DNA of 41,542 nucleotides from an uncultured Bacteroidales bacterium (GTDB taxonomy: Bacteria; Bacteroidota; Bacteroidia; Bacteroidales; UBA932): contig URCV01000011.1 in assembly GCA_900546445.1 (NCBI GenBank), positions 1 through 41,542 of the forward strand, written 5' to 3'. The notes below the pieces were generated by a model. The model searched no databases. It was not told the origin of the DNA and worked only from the letters and a program-made list of their open reading frames with translations. This document shows, in pieces, positions 17,220 to 25,453 of this stretch. Positions within the stretch are counted from its first letter, which is position 1. Every line of letters starts with the position of its first letter. Both the position numbers and the translations under genes were made by a program.

Positions 17220-17248
17220 CAAAGATAGCGATTATTTTCAAAAATCAA
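17220..17248 (-). promoter_or_regulatory. Promoter of the lipoprotein pair
   Basis: On the minus strand TATCTTTG (17227-17220) is a perfect -7 element. A TTG within TTTTG (17248-17246) lies 18 bp upstream, slightly closer than the usual 19-21. The -7 element ends 30 bp before the ATG at 17189. Confidence 0.55.
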
Positions 17249-17252
17249 AACA

Positions 17253-17273
17253 CCGGCCCCTTTTGAGGGTCGG
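17253..17273 (-). terminator. Probable intrinsic terminator after EF-G2
   Basis: Read on the minus strand, CCGACCCTC, a loop of As and GGGGCCGG form a GC-rich hairpin with one A-C mismatch, followed by the T-rich run TGTTTTGATTTTTG. It lies about 25 bp past the EF-G2 stop. On the plus strand the mismatch becomes a G-U pair. Confidence 0.55.
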
Positions 17274-17298
17274 CGCGTTATTATGAGTGTTTGAATGA

Positions 17299-19413
17299 CT
17301 ATTCGTCTTCAGTATCCTGTGCTGCGTATTCAGCGAGGAGTTTAGCCTGAACGTCACCAGGAACCGGCTGATAGTCCGCAAATTCCATAGTGAACGTAGC
17401 AGAACCCGAAGTCAACGAGCTAAGGACTGTCGAATAACGGTAAAGCTCTGCAAGCGGAACTCGTGCCTTAAGTACGGAGAATCCCTTGTCGGTTCCGAGG
17501 TCTCCGAGAATACCGCGACGATTCTGAAGGTCGGACATCACAGCTCCCTGATATTCGCCAGGGGTCATAATCTCCACGTTATAGATAGGTTCGAGAATCT
17601 TCGGACCTGCATTACGGAAGGCCTCCTTGAAGGCGTTACGTCCTGCGATGATGAACGCGATTTCCTTAGAATCTACCGGGTGCATCTTACCGTCGTAAAC
17701 GAATACTCTGATGTCTCGTGCGTATGAGCCCGTAAGAGGGCCTTCCACCATCTTGTCCTTAATACCCTTAAGGATGGCCGGCATAAATCCGAGGTCGATG
17801 GCGCCACCTACCACGCAGTTATAGAATTCGAGCTTTCCACCCCAATCGAGGTCTACGGTCTCAGAAGTCTTGACGTTAAGCTGAGTATCCTTTCCGTCGA
17901 TCATAAACTTGGTCTTCAACTCACCTTCCGCAGGGCAAACGAGCAAATGCACTTCACCGAATTGGCCGGCACCACCGGACTGCTTCTTATGGCGATACTG
18001 AGCATTTGCCACCTTAGTGATGGTCTCGCGATAAGGCACCTTCGGGGCGAAGAGCTCTACGTCGATGCCGAACTCGTTATTAATGCGCCACTTGACCATA
18101 TTTATGTGCTGCTCACCGTTTCCGCTGAGGATGGTCTGGCGAAGCTCCTTCGAGTACTCTACCACTACGGTAGGGTCCTGATTGGCAATCTTCTTAAGGG
18201 CGTCGCCGAGTTTCTGCTCGTCCTGCTGTACCTTCGCCTTGATGGCACAACGATACTTAGGTGCAGGGAAGACGATTCTCTCGTAAGAGATGCCGGCTCC
18301 GGGAGCGCAGAGGGTAGTGTTAGACTTGCCGTTCTTAAGCTTGACCACGCAACCGAAATCTCCGGCGTGCAAGTTCTGAACAGGCTCCCTCTTGTTTCCT
18401 GCCACTGCATAGATGGAAGAGAACTTCTCTTTATTAAAGGTCTTAGGGTCCTCATACTCGGCACCTGCGCTGACTACTCCGGACATAACCTTGAAGTAAG
18501 AAACCTCACCTACGTGCGGTTCCACGTCGTTTTGATATATGAATAAAGATGCCGGCTGAGTCTCGTCCACCTGAGGAGCCACAGAAACGTTCTTCGTAAA
18601 TTCGAGGAGACGCTTCACGCCGATATCTTTCTTTGCACTCACGCACATGATAGGGAACACTTCCCTATTCTTGATTCCTACGGCAAGTCCCGCACGGATT
18701 TCGTCTTCGGTAAGCGAACCTACTTCGAAGAACTTCTCCATAAGGGTGTCGTCGAATTCTGCCGCCTTCTCTATCAATTCCTGACGGGCCAACTCTGCCT
18801 CGTCCATTAATTCTGCAGGAATATCCAGGTCTTCACGGGTACCATTTTCGTCCTTGAAATGGTAATATTTCATAGTAAGGACGTCGACAAATCCGTCGAA
18901 TGCAGCTCCTACCTTCGTAGGGAACTGGATAGGAATAATCTTGTTCTTTCCCAATTCCTCCTTGATGGATGCCAATGTCATCTCCCAGTCAGCCTTGTCG
19001 CCGTCGAGCTGGTTAACTGCGATTACAAGAGGAATGTTGTACTTATCAGCATGGCGAAGCAAACCTCTGGTGCCCACTTCCACACCCTGCTGAGCATTAA
19101 CCACGAGAATACCATTCTCACATACCTTGAAAGCCGAGATGGCACCTCCGATGAAATCGTCTGAACCAGGAGCATCTATGATATTGATCTTCTTGTTCAT
19201 AAACTCTGCGTAAAGCGGAGTCGCATAAATTGATCTTTGATTCAGCTTTTCAAGTTCATTATTATCTGAGACCGTATTCTTATCCTCTACGGTTCCGCGT
19301 CTGTCGATAACCTTGCCCTCGAAAAGCATAGCTTCAGATAACGTGGTTTTACCCGACTTGGTAGCGCCAAGCAGTACCACGTTTCTAATGTCATTTTTTG
19401 AATACTCTTTCAT
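17299..19413 (-). CDS. EF-G paralog (EF-G2 type) with degenerate GTPase motifs
   Basis: A 704-residue translation-factor homolog with the five-domain layout of EF-G. The G1 loop GATKSGKTT (about 16-24) is intact as a P-loop. G3 reads DAPGSDDF (80-87) instead of DTPGHVDF, so the catalytic His is replaced by Ser84. The switch-I RGITI motif is absent (RSIYAT instead). G4 is NQLD (134-137). Domains III-V are well kept (SGNGEQHINMVKWRI, YRHKKQSGGAGQFGEVHL, GAVMSDLQNRRG). This matches the Bacteroides EF-G2 paralog, reported to support translocation without GTP hydrolysis and to matter under starvation and in gut colonisation. It stands alone between a promoter at 19445-19475 and a terminator. Confidence 0.88.
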   Translation of the reverse strand: MKEYSKNDIRNVVLLGATKSGKTTLSEAMLFEGKVIDRRGTVEDKNTVSDNNELEKLNQRSIYATPLYAEFMNKKINIIDAPGSDDFIGGAISAFKVCENGILVVNAQQGVEVGTRGLLRHADKYNIPLVIAVNQLDGDKADWEMTLASIKEELGKNKIIPIQFPTKVGAAFDGFVDVLTMKYYHFKDENGTREDLDIPAELMDEAELARQELIEKAAEFDDTLMEKFFEVGSLTEDEIRAGLAVGIKNREVFPIMCVSAKKDIGVKRLLEFTKNVSVAPQVDETQPASLFIYQNDVEPHVGEVSYFKVMSGVVSAGAEYEDPKTFNKEKFSSIYAVAGNKREPVQNLHAGDFGCVVKLKNGKSNTTLCAPGAGISYERIVFPAPKYRCAIKAKVQQDEQKLGDALKKIANQDPTVVVEYSKELRQTILSGNGEQHINMVKWRINNEFGIDVELFAPKVPYRETITKVANAQYRHKKQSGGAGQFGEVHLLVCPAEGELKTKFMIDGKDTQLNVKTSETVDLDWGGKLEFYNCVVGGAIDLGFMPAILKGIKDKMVEGPLTGSYARDIRVFVYDGKMHPVDSKEIAFIIAGRNAFKEAFRNAGPKILEPIYNVEIMTPGEYQGAVMSDLQNRRGILGDLGTDKGFSVLKARVPLAELYRYSTVLSSLTSGSATFTMEFADYQPVPGDVQAKLLAEYAAQDTEDE

Positions 19414-19444
19414 CTTATTATTAGTTTTTGTGTGTGTCGAATTA

Positions 19445-19475
19445 CAAATCTAAACTTTTTTAATATCAATTCCAA
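19445..19475 (-). promoter_or_regulatory. Promoter of the EF-G2 gene
   Basis: On the minus strand TTG (19475-19473), a 20-bp spacer and TAGATTTG (19452-19445) give the full Bacteroidetes -33/-7 arrangement, with a leader of about 25 nt to the ATG at 19413. No ribosome-binding GGAG is seen; the leader is A-rich. Confidence 0.7.
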
Positions 19476-19561
19476 TATCCACACTAAATTTTTACCATCA
19501 TTCGATTTTAAAATCGTTGGTAAAGATTTGTGATAGATTTTCGAGGATAGATTTCTTTTAC

Positions 19562-19569
19562 TATCTTCG
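19562..19569 (+). promoter_or_regulatory. -7-like element TATCTTCG of the LOG gene
   Basis: TATCTTCG, one change from TAnnTTTG, lies 24 bp before the ATG at 19594. The usual -33 TTG is missing at 20 bp. GGAG at 19581-19584 is a possible ribosome-binding site. Confidence 0.45.
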
Positions 19570-19593
19570 CAAATAGTCCAGGAGATTAAAAAA

Positions 19594-20121
19594 ATGAGAA
19601 TTGCAGTATTTTGCTCGGCTAATGAAAACATCGATCCGGAATTCTTCAAGATGACGGAAGAATTGGGAGCTTGGATGGCCGAAAATCACCACGCACTGAT
19701 ATTCGGAGGGTCAAATCAAGGCCTTATGCAATGCGCAGCCCGCGCCGTAAAGGAACACGGAGGACACACCATAGGAGTAGTGCCCACCCTGCTCGAAAAA
19801 GGCGGCAAAGTCTCGAAATACCTCGATGAAAACATCCCGTCCCGGACACTGAGCGACCGTAAGGACATTATGGTAAAGGAGTGCGATGTGGCGATAGCAC
19901 TTCCCGGCGGAGTCGGCACGCTGGACGAAATCTTCTGCATGGCAGCCTCGAAAAGCATAGGCTACCACGACAAGAAAGTCATACTCTATAATATGAAAGG
20001 CTTCTGGGATTACCTGATAGCCCTTTTGGAAGACATGGCACGAAAAGGGATGATTCGAGGCTCGTGGCGCGATATGATAAAAGTGGCCGACACCCTCGAA
20101 GACATCAAGAGGCTTATCTAA
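19594..20121 (+). CDS. LOG-family phosphoribohydrolase (TIGR00730)
   Basis: This 175-residue protein belongs to the LOG (LONELY GUY) family, whose members cleave nucleoside 5'-monophosphates such as cytokinin ribotides or AMP to base and ribose 5-phosphate; older annotation is 'lysine decarboxylase'. The Rossmann-type start MRIAVFCSANENI, LIFGGSNQGLMQCAARAV and the family motif LPGGVGTLDEI (about 107-117) are clear. MVKECDVAIA precedes it. The usual second PRK-type motif reads IPSRTLSDRKDIM. The length is that of the short bacterial type. It is a single gene and overlaps the end of the convergent CpXC gene by 8 bp. Confidence 0.88.
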   Translation: MRIAVFCSANENIDPEFFKMTEELGAWMAENHHALIFGGSNQGLMQCAARAVKEHGGHTIGVVPTLLEKGGKVSKYLDENIPSRTLSDRKDIMVKECDVAIALPGGVGTLDEIFCMAASKSIGYHDKKVILYNMKGFWDYLIALLEDMARKGMIRGSWRDMIKVADTLEDIKRLI

Positions 20122-20680
20122 AGAATCGCGAAAGCCATTCCTGGTCTATCTTGGCTAATCCGCCCGCCTCATTCTCAAGCTCCGGATTACGAGAAAGAAT
20201 CCCCAGAGCGTCGGCATAGACGTTCTGGCCGATTTCCAGCATCTGCATCTGCCCCTTTTCCGGATAGGCAAACGTCAACTCCCCGTCCGTTCCCTCCATC
20301 TTATAGAATTTAAGGGAAACGTCCCTGCCGAGCTCCTGCATCGTGACGAATTTGCATATTTCGATGGCGACATCGCTAAGCCCGGCATCGAAAATCTTTA
20401 TTTTCTCTATCATCTCACCCACGGAGCACACGCGACGACAGGTATAACCCTCCAGCCCCGGCGACGACATCGCGATCTTACTCATAACGATAAGCACGCG
20501 CTCGCTCGGGTCGTTATACAGGAACTCCCCGTCATCCAAATTCACCTGCCCACAATAAGGACAAGCAGACAAGAAGTACGTTCCGTCGAGAATCTGCTGC
20601 TTCAACTCGGGATTCCGAGACACATTCACGCTTCTGGCCAATCCTGACTCAAAAGACTTTCCACACTTATTACAAATCAT
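20114..20680 (-). CDS. CpXC-domain protein
   Basis: A 188-residue protein with two zinc-ribbon-like pairs, ICNKCGKSFES at residues 2-12 and SACPYCGQVN near 38-48, as in the CpXC family. The central part (EFLYNDPSERVLIVM, EGYTCRRVCSVGEMIEKIKIFDAGLSD) also fits that family. The molecular function is unknown. It has no signal peptide and so should be cytoplasmic. Its start overlaps the end of the metallopeptidase/beta-barrel gene upstream by 11 bp, suggesting coupled translation. Its end overlaps the convergent LOG gene. Confidence 0.8.
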   Translation of the reverse strand: MICNKCGKSFESGLARSVNVSRNPELKQQILDGTYFLSACPYCGQVNLDDGEFLYNDPSERVLIVMSKIAMSSPGLEGYTCRRVCSVGEMIEKIKIFDAGLSDVAIEICKFVTMQELGRDVSLKFYKMEGTDGELTFAYPEKGQMQMLEIGQNVYADALGILSRNPELENEAGGLAKIDQEWLSRFFR

Positions 20681-23339
20681 AATTGAGCGCTAAGTTACAA
20701 AACATTCCCGTAGAAGTGTTATACCCGCACTTCACTCCCAGCCTAAAATCGTAAGGCAAACAGAAAAGATTACCCAACACTATATTTACATACGAGCCGA
20801 ACGAATGTCTCATCTCCACGGTTTTATATCCCGTTTCCTGTAACAGGTAATCGTCCCTTTCGAATTCGTAGAACGGGATAAGTTCCAAATTCTTGAAATA
20901 GAAAAGAGGGGAGAACAAAGAACTTCCGGCGAAAGCGAAAGGAAGACCATAGCGAACCGAAAGGTTGCTGTTACGGACATCTATCGTGTATGTATCCTTA
21001 GTGAAGATATAATTGCCTTTAGTAGAGGCACTCCACGCTATGCCGTGAGTTTTTGCCACACCCGGAAGATATCCATAGAGCGACAATCGAGGCTGAGGCC
21101 TATGCTTGTCGTCAAATATCAGATGGTAATCCGCTCCACAATACGCGCCTATTCCCAGGCGCGGGAAGATGTTGCTATTACGCTTCGGAAGAATGGTATA
21201 GGCTCTCACCCCTAGCGAGGTCACGCTTCTAAGTATCCACGTCTTGGACACCACGTCTTTTTGGACAGCATCGAGATATTCGAACGACGCCATAGGAATC
21301 ACGCCCGTACTCCAGCCGTTACGCGAGAAATTCAAAGGAATATACGACCTCAGATTCCCATAAATTCTCCGCGGTGTCAGCGTCGTCCTGAGTTCAAAGA
21401 CAGGATAGAGACCCCGGTAAGTCATATTGGCACCAAATCCTAGGGTAGGATCATACTCGTCGAAAAAGTTATACTTGAGACCTGCGCTTCCTGAAAAAGT
21501 ACTCAGGTTATTCTGGAAAAAGAATGTCGCACCTAAACCCGCATCCATATAAAGCTGCTCGGAAGAAATCGTAAGCAATTCATCGGTGTCAAGATACAGG
21601 AACGGAATATACGAATGCACCCTCGCTATGTTATCCCTTTTCGAATACTCCCGAGGAGCGTCGATTCGAATGAATTTCTCGTTTATCCACTCCCTCTGCA
21701 CATTGCGGCTAAGAGAATCCGCCATCTTATAGGAATACCTCTTCGAAAAATCCACCTCCCTTACAGGTAGGGCACTTCTGTGCGTCACGCAGATATTCCG
21801 GCCAAGCGGAGAGAGTACCGTGAAGTAAAGGCTATCCCCACTGAACACGAAATCGCGACCTCCTTGAGGAAGATTGGTCAATTGGCATACGACACCGCTC
21901 TGCACATCCAGCGAATACATCTCGTTTACGCCGGTGCGATCCGAAGTAAACACCACCTTCCCGTCTTCGCTCGACAGATGATTGATAGCCACCGGACTAG
22001 ATGCCAATCTAACCGCAAATCCATCCTCGACGTCGCAAATCAATTGGCCATCGTCATTCATGGCACTAGCAAACAGATGCCCATTCACCCAGACCGGCTC
22101 AAGCACCTGCAGCCCCGACGGAGCCCTGTACGACGCCACCTCCATCATCCCGGCCGTCTCATACACGCGCACATAACAGCTTCCGTCCGTCATATTCTCC
22201 ACAAGTGCCAATTGGCCCGCCTCATAGGCCGGATTATAGAGCCTGCGCCCTCCTATTTCAGTGCGGATGGACGAGCCCTTGAGCGAGCGCAATGCCGATG
22301 TGGACTGCACCTCCCAGCGCAAGTCAGGAATCTCCTCGGTCCAGTACAACTTCCCATCGCCGGCGATAAGCCTGGAATCGGCAGAGGTAAGCCGCGACTT
22401 TCTAACCTTCCCGGTAGCCGGGTCGAGCGAGACGATACGGGCATTGTCGGCCAATCCTGCCTTCACCGCATAAATCTTTCCTTCGAATGGGACCAGACCG
22501 GAATAGGACACATAGAAGCTCTCGTCCTTCGTAAGCTCGCTGTACGGCTGGAACGGAGCGCGCGATCTCGTGTCTTCCTGCCAATCCTGCTGCATTTCCC
22601 GGGCGAACCCGTGAAAGCGAGGTCTAAGGGTGTTGTCGAAGAACTCGCCGTGAGGGCCAAGTCCCATACCTGCCACAGTAAGATATCCTGTCTTATAATA
22701 GTCCGGGGTATAGTATTTTTGCGAGCCGAAACGCCATCTGTCGAAGTCTCTCAAGTCGCCATTTTCGAAGCACACCCTGAAATACTCCAAGAAGTCGGCG
22801 CTGCGGCCTCGTCCCGATGACGTAAGAGCCGTTTCGGCGGCGACTGCATCGCCCTCCATAAACATAGAAGTGCTGTATAGCGTACATAAAGGCCCTGCCA
22901 GCAATTCTCCGAACCATCTTTCGGTCCATCGGAATTGAGGAAGCCGGAGGAACTGCATCTGACTTACGTGCCTGTTTTCGTGAATGGCGAGAAGCGTGTG
23001 CCACGGAACGGGTTCCGGGCTATACATAGACGGAGCCGTGAACATCTCCATCCTGCTCGGAGTCCAGACCACGAAGCCATTTGAGGTAGCGGAATAGGGA
23101 TGAAGCACTACGGGAAGATTGTCTCCTCCCTTATAGCCCACGGCCAATCTATACTTTTCCCACTCGTGGGCATAGGAGTACGCCAGAGAATCGCACCCTG
23201 CGGGATAGATGAATTGATAGGCATTCGTCTTAAATGTGTTCCACTTCGTGAAGGCACTCTCATTCCCATTTACCACAAACTGTGCGTAAAGAGGAAGAGC
23301 AAGGCAAAACGCCGCCAGAAACATAAACATTTTCTTCAT
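20670..23339 (-). CDS. Exported HExxH metallopeptidase-like protein with propeller and C-terminal beta-barrel
   Basis: An 889-residue protein with a signal peptide (FLAAFCLALPLYAQ). Residues 120-124 read HENRH, a zincin HExxH motif, and EGDAVAAE at about 162 can supply the third zinc ligand, as in peptidase MA-like (gluzincin) domains. Residues about 265-520 have repeated short strands with LSSEDGKVVFTSDRTGVNEMYSLDV, typical of a TolB/PD40-type beta-propeller. From about 580 to the end the sequence alternates as in an outer-membrane beta-barrel (GLKYNFFDEYDPTLGFGANM, GSYVNIVLGNLFCLPYDFRL, ending CNLALNYDL). I infer a surface or periplasm-facing peptidase domain tethered to an outer-membrane barrel. 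I know no named family with this full layout. The substrate is unknown. Confidence 0.65.
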   Translation of the reverse strand: MKKMFMFLAAFCLALPLYAQFVVNGNESAFTKWNTFKTNAYQFIYPAGCDSLAYSYAHEWEKYRLAVGYKGGDNLPVVLHPYSATSNGFVVWTPSRMEMFTAPSMYSPEPVPWHTLLAIHENRHVSQMQFLRLPQFRWTERWFGELLAGPLCTLYSTSMFMEGDAVAAETALTSSGRGRSADFLEYFRVCFENGDLRDFDRWRFGSQKYYTPDYYKTGYLTVAGMGLGPHGEFFDNTLRPRFHGFAREMQQDWQEDTRSRAPFQPYSELTKDESFYVSYSGLVPFEGKIYAVKAGLADNARIVSLDPATGKVRKSRLTSADSRLIAGDGKLYWTEEIPDLRWEVQSTSALRSLKGSSIRTEIGGRRLYNPAYEAGQLALVENMTDGSCYVRVYETAGMMEVASYRAPSGLQVLEPVWVNGHLFASAMNDDGQLICDVEDGFAVRLASSPVAINHLSSEDGKVVFTSDRTGVNEMYSLDVQSGVVCQLTNLPQGGRDFVFSGDSLYFTVLSPLGRNICVTHRSALPVREVDFSKRYSYKMADSLSRNVQREWINEKFIRIDAPREYSKRDNIARVHSYIPFLYLDTDELLTISSEQLYMDAGLGATFFFQNNLSTFSGSAGLKYNFFDEYDPTLGFGANMTYRGLYPVFELRTTLTPRRIYGNLRSYIPLNFSRNGWSTGVIPMASFEYLDAVQKDVVSKTWILRSVTSLGVRAYTILPKRNSNIFPRLGIGAYCGADYHLIFDDKHRPQPRLSLYGYLPGVAKTHGIAWSASTKGNYIFTKDTYTIDVRNSNLSVRYGLPFAFAGSSLFSPLFYFKNLELIPFYEFERDDYLLQETGYKTVEMRHSFGSYVNIVLGNLFCLPYDFRLGVKCGYNTSTGMFCNLALNYDL

Positions 23340-23370
23340 AATATCCTTATTATGGGTACGACCACAATAA

Positions 23371-23399
23371 TACGAATATTTTCGTACATTTGTATTCGT
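23371..23399 (+). promoter_or_regulatory. thyA promoter with overlapping inverted repeats
   Basis: TACATTTG (23385-23392) is a perfect -7 element, 23 bp before the thyA ATG. TACGAA-TATT-TTCGTA (23371-23386) is a perfect 6-bp inverted repeat ending in the -7 element. ACGAATA (23372-23378) also pairs with TATTCGT (23393-23399), bracketing the -7 element. This looks like an operator, but the repressor is unknown. Confidence 0.5.
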
Positions 23400-23415
23400 C
23401 TAATAAAATCTATCG

Positions 23416-24210
23416 ATGAAACAGTATTTGGAACTTTTGCAGCGCATAATGGATGAAGGCGTGGTGAAGACGGACCGCACGGGCGTCGGAACTAAAAGCA
23501 TATTCGGACACCAGATGCGCTTCGACCTTTCGGAAGGATTTCCCCTTCTGACCACTAAGAAGGTTCACCTTAAGTCCATTATCTACGAACTGCTGTGGTT
23601 TCTCAGCGGCGACACTAACATCCACTACCTTAAGGAGCACGGGGTGTCCATCTGGGACGAGTGGGCCGACGAAAACGGAGACCTGGGCCCTGTCTACGGA
23701 CACCAGTGGCGCAGCTTTCCCACGCCTGACGGACATAGCGTAGACCAGATCTCCCAAGTGCTGGACCTCATCAAGACCCACCCCGATTCCCGCCGTATGC
23801 TCGTGTGCGCGTGGAACCCGGGAGAGGTAGACAAGATGGCGCTTCCGCCTTGCCACTGCCTGTTCCAGTTCTATGTGGCCGACGGGCGTCTTTCCTGCCA
23901 ATTATACCAGCGCAGCGCGGACACCTTCCTGGGCGTTCCGTTCAACATAGCATCCTATGCCCTGCTCACTATGATGATGGCACAGGTATGCGGACTCCAG
24001 CCGGGCGAATTCATACACACTACCGGCGACACCCACATCTACCTTAATCATTTCGAACAGGTAAAGGAGCAGCTGAGACGCACTCCGCGTCAGCTTCCAC
24101 GAATGAAGCTTAACCCGGAGGTGAAGAGTCTGTTCGATTTCAAATACGAAGATTTCACACTGGCAGGATACGACCCATATCCTGCCATAAAAGCCCCTGT
24201 AGCAGTATGA
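23416..24210 (+). CDS. thyA: Thymidylate synthase
   Basis: This enzyme methylates dUMP to dTMP using methylene-tetrahydrofolate. At 264 residues it equals E. coli ThyA in length. DRTGVGTKSIFGHQMRFDL (phosphate-binding Arg), LSGDTNIHYLKEHGVSIWDEWAD, LGPVYGHQWRSF and the active site LPPCHCLFQFYV with the nucleophilic Cys near 146 are all present. QRSADTFLGVPFNIASYALL binds dUMP. HIYLNH and a hydrophobic AV C-terminus complete it. It overlaps folA by 4 bp (ATGA), the classic thyA-folA pair. Confidence 0.97.
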   Translation: MKQYLELLQRIMDEGVVKTDRTGVGTKSIFGHQMRFDLSEGFPLLTTKKVHLKSIIYELLWFLSGDTNIHYLKEHGVSIWDEWADENGDLGPVYGHQWRSFPTPDGHSVDQISQVLDLIKTHPDSRRMLVCAWNPGEVDKMALPPCHCLFQFYVADGRLSCQLYQRSADTFLGVPFNIASYALLTMMMAQVCGLQPGEFIHTTGDTHIYLNHFEQVKEQLRRTPRQLPRMKLNPEVKSLFDFKYEDFTLAGYDPYPAIKAPVAV

Positions 24211-24707
24211 AAAAATGCCTTATAGCAGCAGTAGCTGACAATTATGGAATAGGAGTCAAGGGCGATTTGCCTTGGCATCTTTCGGAAGACTTGAAATATT
24301 TCAAGGCACAGACTAAAGGATTTCCGGTGATTATGGGCAGGACCACGTATTTCTCCATTGGCCGTCCGCTTCCGGGACGTCTTAACATCGTGCTGAACGC
24401 CGGAGGCGACCCCATCGATGGCGTGGATTGCGTAGAATCCTTCGGACAGGCGTACGAATTGGCCGAGAAGGCAGGCGTCGAGAAGTGCTTCATCTTAGGC
24501 GGAGCGTCCGTGTACAAGGCGGCGATAGACGATATGGACTTGCTCTACATCACGCACGTGCACACCGACGTCAAGGACGCCGATACGTTTTTCCCTGAGA
24601 TAAACCCGGACAAATGGGTAGTAAAGGACAAATCCGCTACCTGCACCGATGCAGAAAGCGGACTAAGCTATGAATTTACCATCTACGAAAGGAGATTGGT
24701 CAAATAG
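24207..24707 (+). CDS. folA: Dihydrofolate reductase
   Basis: The enzyme regenerates tetrahydrofolate from the dihydrofolate made by ThyA, using NADPH. It has 166 residues. The N-terminus CLIAAVADNYGIGVKGDLPWHLSEDLKYFK shows the Met20-type loop and the catalytic acid (Glu or Asp in LSEDLK). VIMGRTTYFSIGRPLPGR is the cofactor site. KCFILGGASVYKAAI and the TDVKDADTFFPEI region follow the family pattern. It is translationally coupled to thyA by an ATGA overlap. Its last 25 bases overlap convergent rsmA. Confidence 0.96.
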   Translation: MKKCLIAAVADNYGIGVKGDLPWHLSEDLKYFKAQTKGFPVIMGRTTYFSIGRPLPGRLNIVLNAGGDPIDGVDCVESFGQAYELAEKAGVEKCFILGGASVYKAAIDDMDLLYITHVHTDVKDADTFFPEINPDKWVVKDKSATCTDAESGLSYEFTIYERRLVK

Positions 24708-25447
24708 ACGAATTCTTCTACGCTGAGTTTCTCGGCACGAAGGTCAAATATCGGATCCGATGTGTCCTGACCCTCCTTAGTGAGCGGCTTCAGGGCGTTA
24801 CGCAGAGTCTTTCTACGCTGGTTGAAGGCCGTCTTGACCACTTGCTTGAAGAGTTTCTCGTCGCACCCCAAATCGGTTCGCGAATTACGCTTTAGCCTTA
24901 TGACTGCCGAATGCACCTTCGGCGGAGGACAAAATGCGCCCGGACCCACGCTAAGCACATACTCTATGTCGTACCACGCCTGAAGAAGCACCGAGAGAAT
25001 GCCATAGGTCTTCGTGCCCGGAGCCTCGGCTATGCGGTCCGCCACCTCTTTCTGTATCATACACACTACTTCCGGCACCAAGTCCTTATCTTCCAGAATC
25101 TTGAAGAAAATCTGAGAGGAGATGTTATATGGGAAATTCCCTATCACCTTATAGGAAGAAGGGAACACCTTACGCATATCGAGCTTCAGATAGTCGGCCT
25201 GAAGAAGCTTTCCCTCGATTCCAGGGAAGTGATTTCTCAAATACACCACGCTTTCACCGTCCACCTCCACCATCTTCAGGCGGATGTCCTCGCGTGCGAG
25301 AAGGTATTGGCTCAAAACGCCCATTCCGGGACCTATCTCGAGAGTATCCTGAACGTCGCTCACGGAAAGAGCCGCCACTATGGAACGTGCCACGCTCTGA
25401 TCCGTTAGGAAATGCTGCCCGAGGGCCTTTTTAGCTCTTACTTCCAT
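24683..25447 (-). CDS. rsmA: 16S rRNA dimethyladenosine transferase RsmA (KsgA)
   Basis: RsmA dimethylates two adjacent adenosines in helix 45 of 16S rRNA late in 30S assembly. It has 254 residues. KALGQHFLTDQSVARSIV opens it. LEIGPGMGVLSQYL binds SAM. LLQADYLKLD is the acidic SAM loop. NFPYNISSQIFFKIL is the catalytic motif, with NFPY in place of the usual NLPY. MIQKEVADRI, FCPPPKVHSAVIRL and TAFNQRRKTLRNAL complete the set. It follows ychF by 6 bp in an operon. Confidence 0.96.
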   Translation of the reverse strand: MEVRAKKALGQHFLTDQSVARSIVAALSVSDVQDTLEIGPGMGVLSQYLLAREDIRLKMVEVDGESVVYLRNHFPGIEGKLLQADYLKLDMRKVFPSSYKVIGNFPYNISSQIFFKILEDKDLVPEVVCMIQKEVADRIAEAPGTKTYGILSVLLQAWYDIEYVLSVGPGAFCPPPKVHSAVIRLKRNSRTDLGCDEKLFKQVVKTAFNQRRKTLRNALKPLTKEGQDTSDPIFDLRAEKLSVEEFVYLTNLLS

Positions 25448-25453
25448 AGCGTT

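Noticed and set aside
21780..22820. Very long (346-codon) plus-strand frame inside the metallopeptidase/beta-barrel gene
   Set aside because: It has an Arg/His/Ser-rich composition typical of an antisense frame, while the minus strand has a signal peptide, HExxH and barrel strands.
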